64,000 bases of DNA from Artemisia argyi (GCA_030686995.1 CM060708.1:105563350-105627349), one strand, 5' to 3'. Counted from the stretch's first letter, positions 12,116 to 23,298 are shown. The notes: generated from the sequence alone by a model not told the origin. Program-made: numbers and translations.

Positions 12116-13104
12116 GGTTAAAAATGGTTTAGAAGTTCAGAAATTGTGATGAAGAAGGTGTGATTTGATAGTGTTTAGGATGGTTTAATTTATAGTGTTG
12201 AAGGATTGTGGAAAGGAGTGTTCGAATTTGATGTTAGTCCATACAAAAATGGAGGTTCCTAATGATGTGGAAAACTAATTGTGGGTTGTCATATCATGGA
12301 AGTCAATCCAATGAAAATGGTGAAGTGAGAAGACAATGTTTGCACTAAATGCTTAGTGGTTTTAGTAAATTTGTTGAAGTATAAATCTAAGGGATTTCAA
12401 GGATCCTTTAGAAGGGTTCCTTCCTTTATGTGTGAAGGGTCCTTGGGGTGGTTATGGCTATTTTTGAATTTTGGCGGGAAATGGTTTTGGTTGAGTTATA
12501 AGGAATGAGAAGTACCCTATTGTGCTAAACACATTGCAGGAAATGGGTTTCTATCTAAAAGGATTGGATTTTGGTGTTTGGATGTTCAAATGTTGAAAAC
12601 AAAAACAAAAATTCTGCAGGCAACTGGCGGAACCCTCAGAATACACAGGCGGAACCCATGTGAGGGTACCGTCTGGTCCGTTGGGCCAATTCTGGGTTTC
12701 CCAGAAAATACACTGGCATAACCCAATTTTGGGTGCCGCCAGAGCTGAAAAAAGTGGCAGTCCACGATTTTGACCCACGAGACGATTTTCAAAATTTTCG
12801 AAAACTCTTAAAATCAAAAAGATAATGCATTTCTGGTCAGGCAATGCGAAAAATAGACACGTAAACACACATATCATATGACTTTGACCTTGAGGTCGAG
12901 AATTTCACTAAACTTAATGAAAATAACATAAACATGAAAATTTGACAACTTGCCAAAAGTTGTCTTCCTGCATCAAAGTTAGATAAAACATGTTCCAAAT
13001 AGTATCAAACATTGTACCAACCCACAAGTACATCACAAACATTGTTTAAACAACCAAATTAGTTCAAATAGCACCTAGTGCCAAACACTCCTACACACCC
13101 GCAC
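12116..13104 (-). other. Cop-1 spacer between ORF X and ORF Y, with GC module
   Basis: There is no convincing ORF. 12618-12750 carries repeats of the Cop-1 motif GGCGGAACCC and its inverted partner, interspersed with GGGTTCC/GGGTGCCGCC forms. 12185-12200 holds the TATA box for ORF Y. The rest is AT-rich. Confidence 0.6.
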
Positions 13105-14214
13105 TCATTGACGATCAATCTTGTTCTTGAGCTTTCCAAGGAACCTTCCAAGATTCTTAAACATCTCCTTTGTTTGCTTGAACTCCGCCGACTCGTTTGG
13201 AATATCCGGAAGTTGGGATAGGTATTCAAGAGGTGGGAGCCTAGAGTTGGGCAAATTGTCATCTTCACTCATTGAGGAAGATGATGATGAGGTAGGAGGA
13301 TGAGGACGTTTTCCTTGGGCTTTGTACACTCTCTTATCACTAAGTGGGACAAAGGTGTGTGGAATGAGAGAGTAGTCAAGATGAAGACCGTTTGGAGTTG
13401 GTGGAATGGGTGAGATGAACCTAAAGAGACGGGTCAAGAGCATTCCATACGGCATAGCCGTTGTTCCATGCACGGGAATGTCGGCCATTCTCTTGGCCAT
13501 GTAGTAGGCAAGGTTGAAGGGTTGCCTAACAGACAAGGAGTAGAGCATGTAGCCAAGGCAAAGGTTGATATGATCTCGGTTTCCTATTGTGCTAATGACA
13601 TTGGCTCTAAGGACTTCCTCCCATTTCTTGAGTTGAGGCTTAAGTTCATTCATTTCCATTCCATATGGGTCCTTATCGACCTCATTTCCCAAACGGGTTC
13701 TCCTAGTGTTGGTGTTCCTAACAAAGAGGTGGTCACGAAGTACATCTTTTGAGACAAGAGGTGTGTCATAAGGATGGATGCGGTCTTGTAGGTTGTCAAG
13801 AGTTGAGATGGAGTGCAAGTCGGAGTAGATGCAAGTACCTTGGTTTGGGACACCTATGATTTGATCAAACTCCTCAAGAGTGAAGGAGTATTGATGACCA
13901 CTAGTCCTAAAGTTGATAGACATGTGACCATAATCATCCGTGGAGAGGATGGCGGATGCATAGAACTCTAGAATGAATCTAGGACAAATAGGCTCGTCGA
14001 TATTCAAATGACACTCAAAGTTGATTGTGGCAAATTCAGTGTAAAGGTTTGTGCCTTCTAGGAAAGACGGGTCAATGGTTCTACCCTCATGGACATAGTG
14101 TTTTTCTAAGGCTTTGAAAACGTTGACTTGGTTTGGAGTAAGGCCTTTGGTTTTGTGGTGTTTTGGTAGGTACTTAATGGTGTCCTTGTGGTCGTAGTGG
14201 GTTAGAGGAGGCAT
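13105..14214 (-). CDS. Cop-1 ORF X, plant-transposon-associated protein
   Basis: An intact 369-residue ORF from ATG 14214 to a stop at 13105, located after RNase H as extra ORFs are in SIRE/Maximus elements. Residues about 45-130 (YTEFATINFECHL...FILEFYASAIL...YSFTLEEFDQIIGVPNQG) resemble the 'putative plant transposon protein' domain often found in such elements. The middle is helical and Trp/Leu-rich. A Ser/Pro tract near residues 310-325 precedes a charged C-terminus that may form a coiled coil. No catalytic motif, signal peptide or membrane segment is visible, so the function is unknown. It is the only Cop-1 ORF without a break, although pol around it is decayed. A TATA-like site and an intron precede it. 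The family call is from memory of the pattern. Confidence 0.65.
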   Translation of the reverse strand: MPPLTHYDHKDTIKYLPKHHKTKGLTPNQVNVFKALEKHYVHEGRTIDPSFLEGTNLYTEFATINFECHLNIDEPICPRFILEFYASAILSTDDYGHMSINFRTSGHQYSFTLEEFDQIIGVPNQGTCIYSDLHSISTLDNLQDRIHPYDTPLVSKDVLRDHLFVRNTNTRRTRLGNEVDKDPYGMEMNELKPQLKKWEEVLRANVISTIGNRDHINLCLGYMLYSLSVRQPFNLAYYMAKRMADIPVHGTTAMPYGMLLTRLFRFISPIPPTPNGLHLDYSLIPHTFVPLSDKRVYKAQGKRPHPPTSSSSSSMSEDDNLPNSRLPPLEYLSQLPDIPNESAEFKQTKEMFKNLGRFLGKLKNKIDRQ

Positions 14215-14222
14215 GATGATTC

Positions 14223-14776
14223 CTAGAACAACAAAATTTCACATTTTAATTTAAGTAAACTACTATTATAATGTGGATGTTCTAGAGTGTGCCTATATGA
14301 AAACAATGTAGAGGTGCGGTTATCTTGACTCATTTTGATGCTTCAAAAACGTTTTATAATGCAAGTTTTGTTATAAAACAAAAGATAACCCAAATGCTCC
14401 TAGTTCAATGTAGCTTCGTTTGAATGTACCCGAAAATACATATTGGTTATGTATTCCCTTTAGCATTCAAGAGACATTATGCAAGTGATGTTTTAAACAT
14501 AACGTTTTGATTTTGTATTCTCAATGTGAGACGAAAAAATATTTGTCCTACTTGTGAGAAATTTTTGGAAAGATTTGACATGGGGTGTTTTAGCAAACAT
14601 GTTTAGACTAAGTAAAAATGCAATTCCTAACTATGGGGAACATGATTAGTTTTGTTAAACACCTAATTTTATGCATGAGTTTCTCAAGTTAATGCATAAC
14701 CCTAAGTTTTTGTTTTTGTACAAAAATAGAATTCCTAGACTCAGATCAGGATTGTAATCAAGTTTAGAATACTTAC
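14223..14776 (-). other. Predicted intron in the leader of ORF X
   Basis: On the minus strand a GTAAGT donor begins at 14776 (context CATT|GTAAGTATTC). A T-rich AG acceptor (TTTTGTTGTTCTAG) ends at 14223, 9 nt before the ORF X ATG. The length is 554 bp and the interior is AT-rich, as plant introns are. A TATA-like TTTATATTAAA at about 14893-14905 and an untranslated first exon would lie upstream. Confidence 0.5.
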
Positions 14777-14892
14777 AATGATGATTGATTTGCAATGTAA
14801 GTGAAAGGAAGACCAAGAATTCGTAGGTATGGATGGATGGTAAAGTGAATAGTAACAGTTTGGAAGTGGTGGTATGAGACAATGGGTGTTTG

Positions 14893-14992
14893 GTTTAATA
14901 TAAACAAAAAATTGATTATGCAGGTCGGCGGACACGGCGGACCCCTGAGTTGGGTTCCGTCCGTTGTGTCTGAGGGTTCCGCCGACCCTGCT
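14893..14992 (-). promoter_or_regulatory. Candidate internal promoter of Cop-1 ORF X
   Basis: On the minus strand the Cop-1 GC module (14926-14992; GGCGGAACCC and GGGTTCCG... arms) is followed within about 25 bp by a TATA-like TTTATATTAAA. This mirrors the LTR, where the same module precedes TATAAATA. Confidence 0.4.
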
Positions 14993-15049
14993 GAGAAAAA
15001 GACTTACAGATTTGTTTTGATTTTTGTGATTTTTGTCTAAAGTCCATAA

Positions 15050-17028
15050 CTACAATGTAGGTTCCATGAGTCCTAAGCCTAGCCTAAGAAGGTTAAAAGG
15101 TTCACGTTTAAGGGGTTTTGTGAGAATGTCGGCTATGTTGTCTTCGGAAGAAACTTTCTCAATTAAGATATTTCCTTTTTGAACATTTTCACGAAGGAAA
15201 TGATGACGGATTTCAATATGTTTGGTACGAGCATGTTGAACCGGGTTTTTGCTAAGATCAATGGCACCTTTGTTGTCACAAAGAATTGTGATGTCGTTGA
15301 GTTGAATTCCGTAGTCGACAAGAGCTTGCTTCATCCAAAGAGCTTGTTGACATGCCTTTCCGGCCGAAATGTACTCGGCTTCCGTTGTTGAGATAGCAAG
15401 AGTCGTTTGCTTCTTAGAGAACCATGAGGTGAGACAATGTCCAACAAAAGTACAAATGCCACTTGTACTTTTTCTATCGAAATATTCACCGGCATGATCC
15501 GAGTCGGCATACACTATGGTGTCTATTCCCGTTTCTTTGGGATACCACAGACCTAAATGTGTAGTGCCCTATACCTAAAAATCCTTTTAACGGCTTCGAG
15601 ATGAGTAGTCTTAGGATCTTCTTGAAAACGAGCACATAGACAAACACTAAACATAATGTCGGGTCTACTAGCCGTTAGGTAAAGTAGACTACCAATCATA
15701 CCTCTATATTTAGTGCTATCTACGGATTCACTTTCCTCATCCTTGGTGAGTTTAGTTTCCGTGGACATGGGAGTTTTGATAGGTTTCGAATCTTCTAATC
15801 CAAATTTCTTAAGCATGTCCTTAATATATTTAGATTGGTTAAAGAAGATACCATCTTCTAGTTGTTTAATTTGGAGTCCTAGGAAAAAGTTGAGTTCTCC
15901 CATCATACTCATTTCAAACTCGTCATGCATGATTTTTGAGAAATCCACACATAATTCTTGACAAGTTGATCCGAATATAATGTCATCAACATAGATTTGG
16001 ACTATGATAATATGTGAATCTTTCTTCTTAGTGAAGAGAGTATTATCAACTAAGCCCATGGTATACTTATGGTCAACTAGGAAGGTTTTAAGTCGATCAT
16101 ACCATGCTTTTGGAGTTTGCTTAAGTCTGTAAAGAGCCTTTTTAAGTTTGTAAACATGATTTGGTTTTTCAAAATCGATGAAGCCCGGTGGTTGAGCAAC
16201 ATACACTTCTTCATTTATGACTCCATTTAGAAATGCACTTTTGACGTCCATTTGAAAGAGTTTGAAATTATGTGCACATGCATATGCAAGTAAGATTCTA
16301 ATTGACTCAAGCCTAGCAACTGGAGCAAAAGTTTCATCGTAGTCAATGCCTTCTTGTTGGTTATATCCTTGTGCAACTAGCCTAGCTTTGTTTCTAGACA
16401 CAATTCCATTTTCATCCATTTTATTACGAAATACCCATTTTGTTCCAATTATAGTTTGACTCTTTGGTTGAGGAACTAATGTCCATACATCATTCCTAAC
16501 AAATTGGTTTAACTCTTCTTGCATTGCAATTACCCAAGACTCATCTTTAATGGCTTCATTAATATTTTTAGGTTCAATGGTTGACACGAAACAAAAGTAG
16601 TTGCTTTCATTTCGTTAATGACACCATCTAATGGATGACTTTTAGATTCTTTGACATTGACAAGTTCTTTGTTTAATAGTTCATCTTCCTTGTCATCACT
16701 TAAAATTTATTGACTTTCTATAGCTTGGTTTTCAACTAAGTCATCATCTACCAAAGGTGATGTCTTAGAGGGAGGTGGACTCTCGTCAAATGTTACGTAC
16801 AACGATTCCTCGACGCTTAAGGTTTCTTTGTTCAAAATAATGTACGCTTTACTATTTTGTGAAACATTTACTTTGGGTCAAATTTGGGTCAAATTTGGTC
16901 AAATTTGGTGAGATAATCTTCATAAGACTTTGGGTCAAATTTGGTGAGATAATCCTTGGTGTTAAGAATGAAACATTTACTCCCAAACACTCTAAAGTAT
17001 CCTAATGTAGGCTTTTTACCTTTATATA
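15050..17028 (-). pseudogene. Cop-1 integrase end, RT and RNase H
   Basis: The minus strand continues the copia polyprotein from the Ath-2 insertion. The integrase C-terminal side reads GYFRVFGSKCFILN near 16945-17010, followed by decayed linker to about 16600. RT occupies 16587-15553 and has [25 protein letters not shown] with its catalytic Asp, and the YVDD box. RNase H occupies 15514-15050 and has YADSDHAG, TEAEY and DNKGAI. RT would copy element RNA using the tRNA primer; RNase H removes the RNA. Damage: the RT to RNase H transition near 15550 is frameshifted, and 16860-16950 has short tandem duplications of a GGTCAAATTT unit. RT catalytic residues are otherwise intact. Confidence 0.85.
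17024..17028. repeat. Target site duplication ATATA (left, Ath-2)
   Basis: ATATA immediately left of the Ath-2 LTR, matched by ATATA at 24741-24745. It interrupts the Cop-1 integrase coding region after its PYELY motif. Confidence 0.85.
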
Positions 17029-17108
17029 TGATGCGTGGGAATCGCAACAGGCTTTACCTCTCGAGGGATCTCGAGAAGCTTACAACCCCCACCAGGCAGT
17101 GTACCTGA

Positions 17109-17136
17109 TCGTTGTAGTATAGTATAGTGACAAGTA
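17109..17136 (+). other. tRNA-Asp 5'-half-like segment in Ath-2 U5
   Basis: The plus strand, antisense to the element, reads TCGTTGTAGTATAGT at 17109-17123. This is 15 bases identical to positions 2-16 of plant tRNA-Asp(GTC) as I recall it. A 5-base TATAG-type duplication and ...CAAGTA follow. Related copies are at 5801-5828 (Ath-1), 23403-23430 (Ath-2 5' LTR) and, inverted, 57434-57461 (Ath-3). It is too short to be a tRNA gene. Confidence 0.7.
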
Positions 17137-17989
17137 CCGGGGGATTGATCGTTCAGCTTAGGAATAGTGTCGCTAGGATTAGAAAGCCTAAATACTAGTT
17201 CTAAAGGTGAGGGATGATTATTTTTGTATTTTTATATTTTTATGAAAGCAAGTAAAATCTCGGGGTTTGAAGGATTTGGGCGGAATTAGTTGCTAATCAA
17301 CTAACCCAATACTAAGATGCAATCAAAATAAAATACTAGAAGAGAAAATAAACTAAATTATACTAAAGTTGTGAGCAGTAATTGGAGAAAATGTGTTTAC
17401 TTAGATTTCACTACTCCCTAGACATCTTTTACACGTTAATTACTTGTTATAATTGCATGGATGACGGATCGTATTCCTTAATACCATTCATGGGGTGGCA
17501 CACATAACTCCCCAATTCTATGAGCTCTTATCTCCTCCTACACCATGCCCAACACAACTATAGGGATTGTAAACTGTGGCTCATGCATTAAATACAACCA
17601 ATAAAGACCTAGTGCGCCTCGGTTCATGTTTCTTAAGATGTTCAAGCATGTTACCAAATGGAGATCTGCCAGTTTTCTTAAGCCTAACATATAAATCACT
17701 CATCCAAGACAAGAATAAACAAGTAATCAACACATAATTAACATCTAGGTTTCATTAGATCTAAGCAAACACAAGATAGATCTAGCCTAGCATGATAGAA
17801 TTAAGACAAGAACATGATATAGACAACCAACACATAGACATATTGATTGAATTAGAAGAACACTTATCTTGATTAAACATGCAAGCTATCAAGGGTTTGG
17901 AACCCTTGAAAAACCTGTAAAGTTACACCAAAATCGTACTAGGGTTTCTCCCAAAAACTCCTCTCCTTTATGTGTGAAAATTAGAAAAC

Positions 17990-18241
17990 TATATATAGAA
18001 AAATAGGTTTGACGGCGTCAAGAATAAACTTGTGACGCCGTCACCTCGCCGCCAAAACTCTTCTCGGACTGCCTAGATCTACTTCTGACGCCGTCAAGAC
18101 TTATACACTTCCAGGCCGTCTTGACTCTTTTACTCTTGACGCCCTTCCTACGTGACGCCGTCAAATCCGTTCTGGGTCGTCATGGAAATTCATGAAATTT
18201 GCTCTTGACGCCGTCAAGGTTTTGCTCTTGACGTCGTCACC
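17990..18241 (-). promoter_or_regulatory. Ath-2 3' LTR promoter module
   Basis: Five perfect TGACG[G/C]CGTCA palindromes plus TGACGTCGTCA within about 230 bp end about 12 bp before TATATATA (17990-17997) in element orientation. The layout is the same as in Ath-1. Confidence 0.55.
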
Positions 18242-18447
18242 TACTGTTCCCAGCATGGAAAATTAAGACTTTGGCGTTTTCTTCACTTTTATGCTCCAAA
18301 AACATCCGAATTGCTTTCTTTTCCAGATTGCACTCCCAAAGTACCTAAAATCACAAAAAGGAATGATTTAGGGCAATATTTGATCAAATAAATTCGGATT
18401 CGGGCTTAAATGACCCCCTAAAAACGGATCATTTTTCGCCTCATCAT

Positions 18448-20895
18448 ATACCCTTACACTTGAGATTTGCTTGTCCTCAAGCAAATGCGCTTTTATTCTA
18501 CTCAAAATACAAGTTAGGGGTCATTTAACACTAATATAAAAGTAATTACAACAATTAATCGTTCCACTAAAGACCAACAGACAAGCACGGAGGTCATACA
18601 CTAGCACCTCACAAATAGTGTTTAGATACTCACATCTCTCGGGTGTAATAAAGTGTAAATTACAATATGGAAACGGAAGATATCTCTCACTACCTGTCAT
18701 AGCAAAATAGATTACCATAGGCTTGGGAAAGGATCAAACCTCCACCACATGGCGTAAGCACCTAGGATAAACTATCAAAGAGGTCTTTTAAAGGGTTGTA
18801 ATGTTAGGTATAGGGATATGAAATACACGGTTTTGTTGGATGAAGGAAGTTTTACTGGTGGCGCGTTAACAATCTTAGTCAATTACATGTACAATGTGGC
18901 GTTGCTAAGCCAAGACTAGACTCGACTTAAGCATATAAATGAAAAATAACAAAAAAATAAAATGAACATAGAATAAAAAGGGATGGTAGTCCGTATGTTT
19001 TTTCTCTTTTTTTTTATTTTTTTATTATTATTATTTTTTTTTTTTGCATACACTCTTACCCTACCATCCAAAATAATAAATCATAGGGAATGAATATTCC
19101 CCTTACACTTGAATCTTTACATAGTTTACATTTAACTAATCTAACGACTCAAATTAATAAAATCAAAACACTTGGAGCACTTTTAAGATTAACGTACATA
19201 TGGGGGGTAATAAATGATGTTCTTCCCCATTACTCCATAAAATAAGTACTTACCCATGAGTCCCAATCGTCCCAAAACAATATGTACAAGGATATGACTC
19301 GACTTAGCAACCATGTAATCAATTAGAAAGTTAACTTAGGGTTTAACAAATAACAATAATGCACTAAAGATGAGTGCATACACGGAAGGCTAAGGCGATT
19401 TGGTTGTACATTTAAGTGGGGTGTAACAAATTCTTCCTTTAAGTAAGATGCTTAAAGTTAGAAACGAAAAGATAGGCTCGGAGGGGTGTAATAGGGGTTT
19501 CGTGTACTAAAAATGAGTACAACGCTAAGGGTGTGGGAAAAATTAGTTGACTTAACTAGCCAAGTAATATGACTTAAATGGTCAAGTAATTTTGATACGG
19601 GTTTAACACAAGGGTGATCCTAATGCCTCTTATCATGTAGTAAATCCTACTACACGAATGTAGTCTCACTAGCAGTCTCGGGATGCATCACTAACGTAAG
19701 TTCTAGAATCTAAATGCTACCGGTACACTCATAAGCACTAATAGTAAATGCTTTTCCTATCAAATCTAAAGGCGAACCTCACATATTTGGGTGGAAAATT
19801 TTTCTGAATATATGGTTATGTGCTAGCCATACAATCTCCTATCCATGAGACGCTTGCTATGGCTAAAGTTTCACTCCTAAATGTTGTAAACAATTTTAAA
19901 TTTGGCGCAAAATTGCACTAACAAATATTTCTCATAGTTTTATTACACATCTACCATTAAACAAAACAAACTCAAGCGAAAGTGCATAGGTAAGGTATCA
20001 TCTTTTTACCCTCCCCTTACACTTAAGATGAACATTGTCCCCAATGTTCAAGTAAAGAATGTAAAAGTGAAAAAGTAAAGAGAATGAAATCAAATACTCC
20101 CCTGATTCGCTTGGTATGGATAATAGGATTGCCAGGTTAAATCTTCCTCCAAGAAAATGAACAATCAAAGCTTCCCTTCCAGAATATAAATCATCTTCTT
20201 GTCGTACATAACCTGTAAAACCTGACAAAATAGACAAGACAACCTCGCGTAAAATCGGCGGCATTCTATATAAGTTACTAAATCCTAGAAAACAAGATAA
20301 GATATAATGCTTGTGGAATGAAGTTTGCAGATCTCCTGGAGATTATAAAACTTAATAATTCACAAAAACCATAAGACTCCGTCAGAAAAACAAAACCGGT
20401 AAAATTTCCAGATTTTAACTCCTGACACCGTCTAGAGTAAACCCCTGACGCCGTCAGAATTGACCTGCAGAAATCCTTATGTTAAGTTTCCGGAAAATTT
20501 CTGGAAAAACTTGGTCCTACTTCCTGGAAAATCCTGCAAAACTTCATTATGACTCAATACAAGCATTTGACTCTAACAAATACGAATACACATGTTCATT
20601 TAATATTGTGGAGAATCATGATCGGTTTCTTTCTTAAAAACATATTTGGGGTTTCCCCTTACACTTATCTTTTGCAAAAATACCTTTAGGTGGAGTTAAG
20701 ACTAGGCCAAAACAACAAAGTAAAGTATTTCCACTATTTAGTTTAGAAACATGATCAACCAACAATAAAAATAAAACATGCATACGGAAGCAAATAACAA
20801 TCAAACAAATAAAATTACACAAAACATGGGTTGCCTCCCAAGAAGCGCTTTTCTTTATTTACGAGTCTTGTAGCTAGACTCAAGGTCATGGGTTA
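18448..20895 (-). other. Ath-2 non-coding tail
   Basis: There is no credible ORF. It closely matches 7135-9628 of Ath-1. It holds T-rich runs (19005-19045) and PPT-like CCCCTTACACTT motifs near 18451, 19098, 20013 and 20655. One TGACGCCGTCA is intact (20446-20456) and one mutated (20423-20433). The 3' PPT next to the LTR reads AAGTGTAAGGGTATA on the minus strand. Confidence 0.7.
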
Positions 20896-22719
20896 CTACG
20901 TGATTTCATCATTGGAAATGATATACCCCATATAGTTGCTATCATTATTGTTATGGTGGTAGTGCCTCAATCTGTCGATACTCGCAATCACCATCCCACC
21001 TAATCTGCTTCTCAAGTTAGCTACCCCATCTTGGCTCACACCTTCGATTGTGAATGGCCCATACCACCAAGGACTTGGTTTATTGGGTGGTATTGTTGTT
21101 TCTAAGTGTGTCAAGAGTACCAAGTTCCCTTCCTCAAATGGTATATGATTATTTATGGGTTGAGTATGTTCGAATTCGACCTGAACCTTATTGTTTTTGC
21201 TTCTCTCATTTTTGGCTTCCTTATAGCTTTTGATTCTTGCCTCCCATGCAAGAATTTTATTCTGAACACGAATGGGTGTCGTGTCAATGTTGTTTTTGAT
21301 CTTTCTCCAACTCAAATTCTCATGCTTACTTCTTGGGGTCATGGGGAAGCTAATCTTTCTTCTTCCAGATTTAAGCTCGATCTTCCTACCTTCATATTTA
21401 ATGATAGCCCTAGCGGTAGTGAGGAATGGTGACCCAAGGATTATTGGCATGCATCCATCCCCTTTATCATCGATGATCATAAAATCAACTGGGTACATGA
21501 ATCCTGCGACATTAACTAATACGTCTTCTGCGATCCCTAGAGGATATACGTACGAGTGTCCAACGAGAGATAGCCTAACACGAGTAGGGGCTGGCATTTT
21601 TGACGTTAGTTGGATGTAAATAGTTAGGGGCATAAGATTTACTTCTGATCCTTGGTCGGCGAAAGCACTAAGATGTTTCAAGTCCCCGATGCTTGTTGGT
21701 ATCTCAAAGTTCCCACATGCTACCTGCTTAGTAGCTACCTTTTGTACCAATAGTCTTTCAAATACTGATCCTCCAGGTAGCGTATCATACTCATCTTTCA
21801 CTTCTTCCTCATTTTCAGAACCCTGTTTGGGAGGTTGGTTACGCCCATCACCCTTAATCCAATTTGTTATGGTGTTTTCGTTTATATCATGTTTCAGGTA
21901 GTAGCTCAAAGGTTGGGACTCTGGTGGTTTTTCTAAGGTCTGTTTAGCAGGAGTTTCTACCTTCTCGTTATCCTTATGGACAATGGTGATGGAGTTAACA
22001 AATTGGGTGGTGGGAGTGGCGCTTTGTTTCCTTAGTAGTATTCGTTCGGGGGTTCTTTGGTTGGCATACTCCTCCAATAAACTCATCATCTCATTCATTT
22101 TCTCTTGCATCTCCTCTTTTTGCTTGTAGACTGCTTCCTCGAATCTAGCAAGCCGATTTGAGTGAGTTGCCATATATTCTCTCATCCTAGCTTCAAACTC
22201 TGAGCTAAGCTCCTTGGGAGGGGAACAAGGTGGGGCATAGTTCTGAAAAGTCTCGACATTTTCTCTAGAAGGTGACTCAGATAATGGTGCCGAAGTTGGT
22301 TTTGAGACAGAATTGACGGTTTCCCGTCTCCTTTGCCTTTCCTCAAAATAGTCAACTTTTGCCTCGAGTTTGCATAGGAGTTCATCGGGGATTTCGGTGG
22401 TTCCTCCAGATGTCGAGACTGCATTGATGGCCGCTTCTATCGTATGATTAAATTCCCACATCTCATGATTATCAACAGCGAGCTCTTCGATAATTGCCCA
22501 AGACTCCTCGGCGTTCTTATCACGCAATTTACCTCCCGCGGCCCTGTCGATGGTGTGCTTAGTGTGATAGTCAACATGGTTGTAGAAAATCTGGACTAAT
22601 AACCAAAGGTTTATACCATGATGAGGGATTTTGTGGAGGAGATCCTTAAAACGGGCCCAAGCCTCGTAGAAAGTTTCACCCTGCTGTTGTTCAAACATCA
22701 AAATGTCCCTTCTAAGCAT
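20896..22719 (-). CDS. Ath-2 gag-protease-integrase-tail fusion ORF
   Basis: A 607-codon open frame on the minus strand. Residues 1-100 are the second half of Athila-type gag (LRRDILMFEQQQGETFYEAW and following). Residues 110-225 are charged with coiled-coil character. Residues about 345-445 are an aspartic protease with an ADQGSEVNLMP active site (Asp kept, DQG rather than the usual DLG/DTG) and IILGSPFL. Residues about 515-590 are an integrase C-terminal segment (EEGNLVLL, WWYGPFT). RT, RNase H, the HHCC finger and the integrase core are missing without breaking the frame. No CCHC knuckle is visible. The true gag start lies upstream at 23150 in another frame. The product could at most supply capsid and protease functions. 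Confidence 0.8.
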   Translation of the reverse strand: MLRRDILMFEQQQGETFYEAWARFKDLLHKIPHHGINLWLLVQIFYNHVDYHTKHTIDRAAGGKLRDKNAEESWAIIEELAVDNHEMWEFNHTIEAAINAVSTSGGTTEIPDELLCKLEAKVDYFEERQRRRETVNSVSKPTSAPLSESPSRENVETFQNYAPPCSPPKELSSEFEARMREYMATHSNRLARFEEAVYKQKEEMQEKMNEMMSLLEEYANQRTPERILLRKQSATPTTQFVNSITIVHKDNEKVETPAKQTLEKPPESQPLSYYLKHDINENTITNWIKGDGRNQPPKQGSENEEEVKDEYDTLPGGSVFERLLVQKVATKQVACGNFEIPTSIGDLKHLSAFADQGSEVNLMPLTIYIQLTSKMPAPTRVRLSLVGHSYVYPLGIAEDVLVNVAGFMYPVDFMIIDDKGDGCMPIILGSPFLTTARAIIKYEGRKIELKSGRRKISFPMTPRSKHENLSWRKIKNNIDTTPIRVQNKILAWEARIKSYKEAKNERSKNNKVQVEFEHTQPINNHIPFEEGNLVLLTHLETTIPPNKPSPWWYGPFTIEGVSQDGVANLRSRLGGMVIASIDRLRHYHHNNNDSNYMGYIISNDEIT

Positions 22720-23150
22720 TGCAGTCTTTTCCGGCGGGAAGAATTGGGTAAGAAGCGATTGGCAAGATTATCCCATGTGGTGATGGATCCCGCGGGTAAA
22801 CGCTCAAGCCATTGACTAGCTTGATCCTGTAGAGAGAATTGGAATAGGCGTAATCGGGTTGTCTCTCTAGTTTCAACACCTAGGTCTATGGAATCTACGA
22901 TTTTAAGGAAGTCCTTAAGATGTTGGTTTGGATCTTCGGAACGAAGTCCATGGAATGCACATCCGCTTTGCACCAACCGGATGGTGTCGGATCGCAAGGG
23001 GGTCACATTGGCTCCGGTGAGCTCAATGGTGTTTCGGTAGCCTTGGTGGCTAGGTCGGGAGTATTCTCCTAAGGTTCGGGGCCTAAGGGGTTCTAATGGT
23101 GGGTTTTGTTGTGGTAGGATGACGGGTTCAAAGATGTTACCACCTTCCAT
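22698..23150 (-). pseudogene. Ath-2 gag N-terminal part, frameshifted
   Basis: ATG at 23150 (MEGGNIFEPV...) opens the gag N-terminal half, with GCAFHGLRSEDPNQHLKDFL and QASQWLERLPAGSITTWDNLANRFL typical of Athila/Ogre capsid. Near 22730 the frame shifts and the coding sense continues in the 20896-22719 frame. The shift lies in the gag capsid, so it looks like a mutation and not a programmed gag-pol slip. Confidence 0.8.
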
Positions 23151-23298
23151 GATGTCGGATGGTAAAGAGTTACGAACAAAAGCACAAAGAAATGAGATAG
23201 ACTAAAGAAGACCTAAAAAATAAAAATAAAATCTTACTAGAAAGGAATCTAGCAAGTAGACCTAATAAAAAGAAATTCTAACCTAGACAATAACTATT

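Larger units (their letters stand above)
17029..18447 (-). repeat. Ath-2 3' LTR (1419 bp)
   Basis: Bounded by TGATGCGTGG...CCTCATCA. U3 carries TGACG palindromes at 18010, 18033, 18086, 18153 and 18206, plus a variant at 18229. A TATATATA box is at 17990-17997. The tRNA-Asp-like segment is at 17109-17136. Confidence 0.9.
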
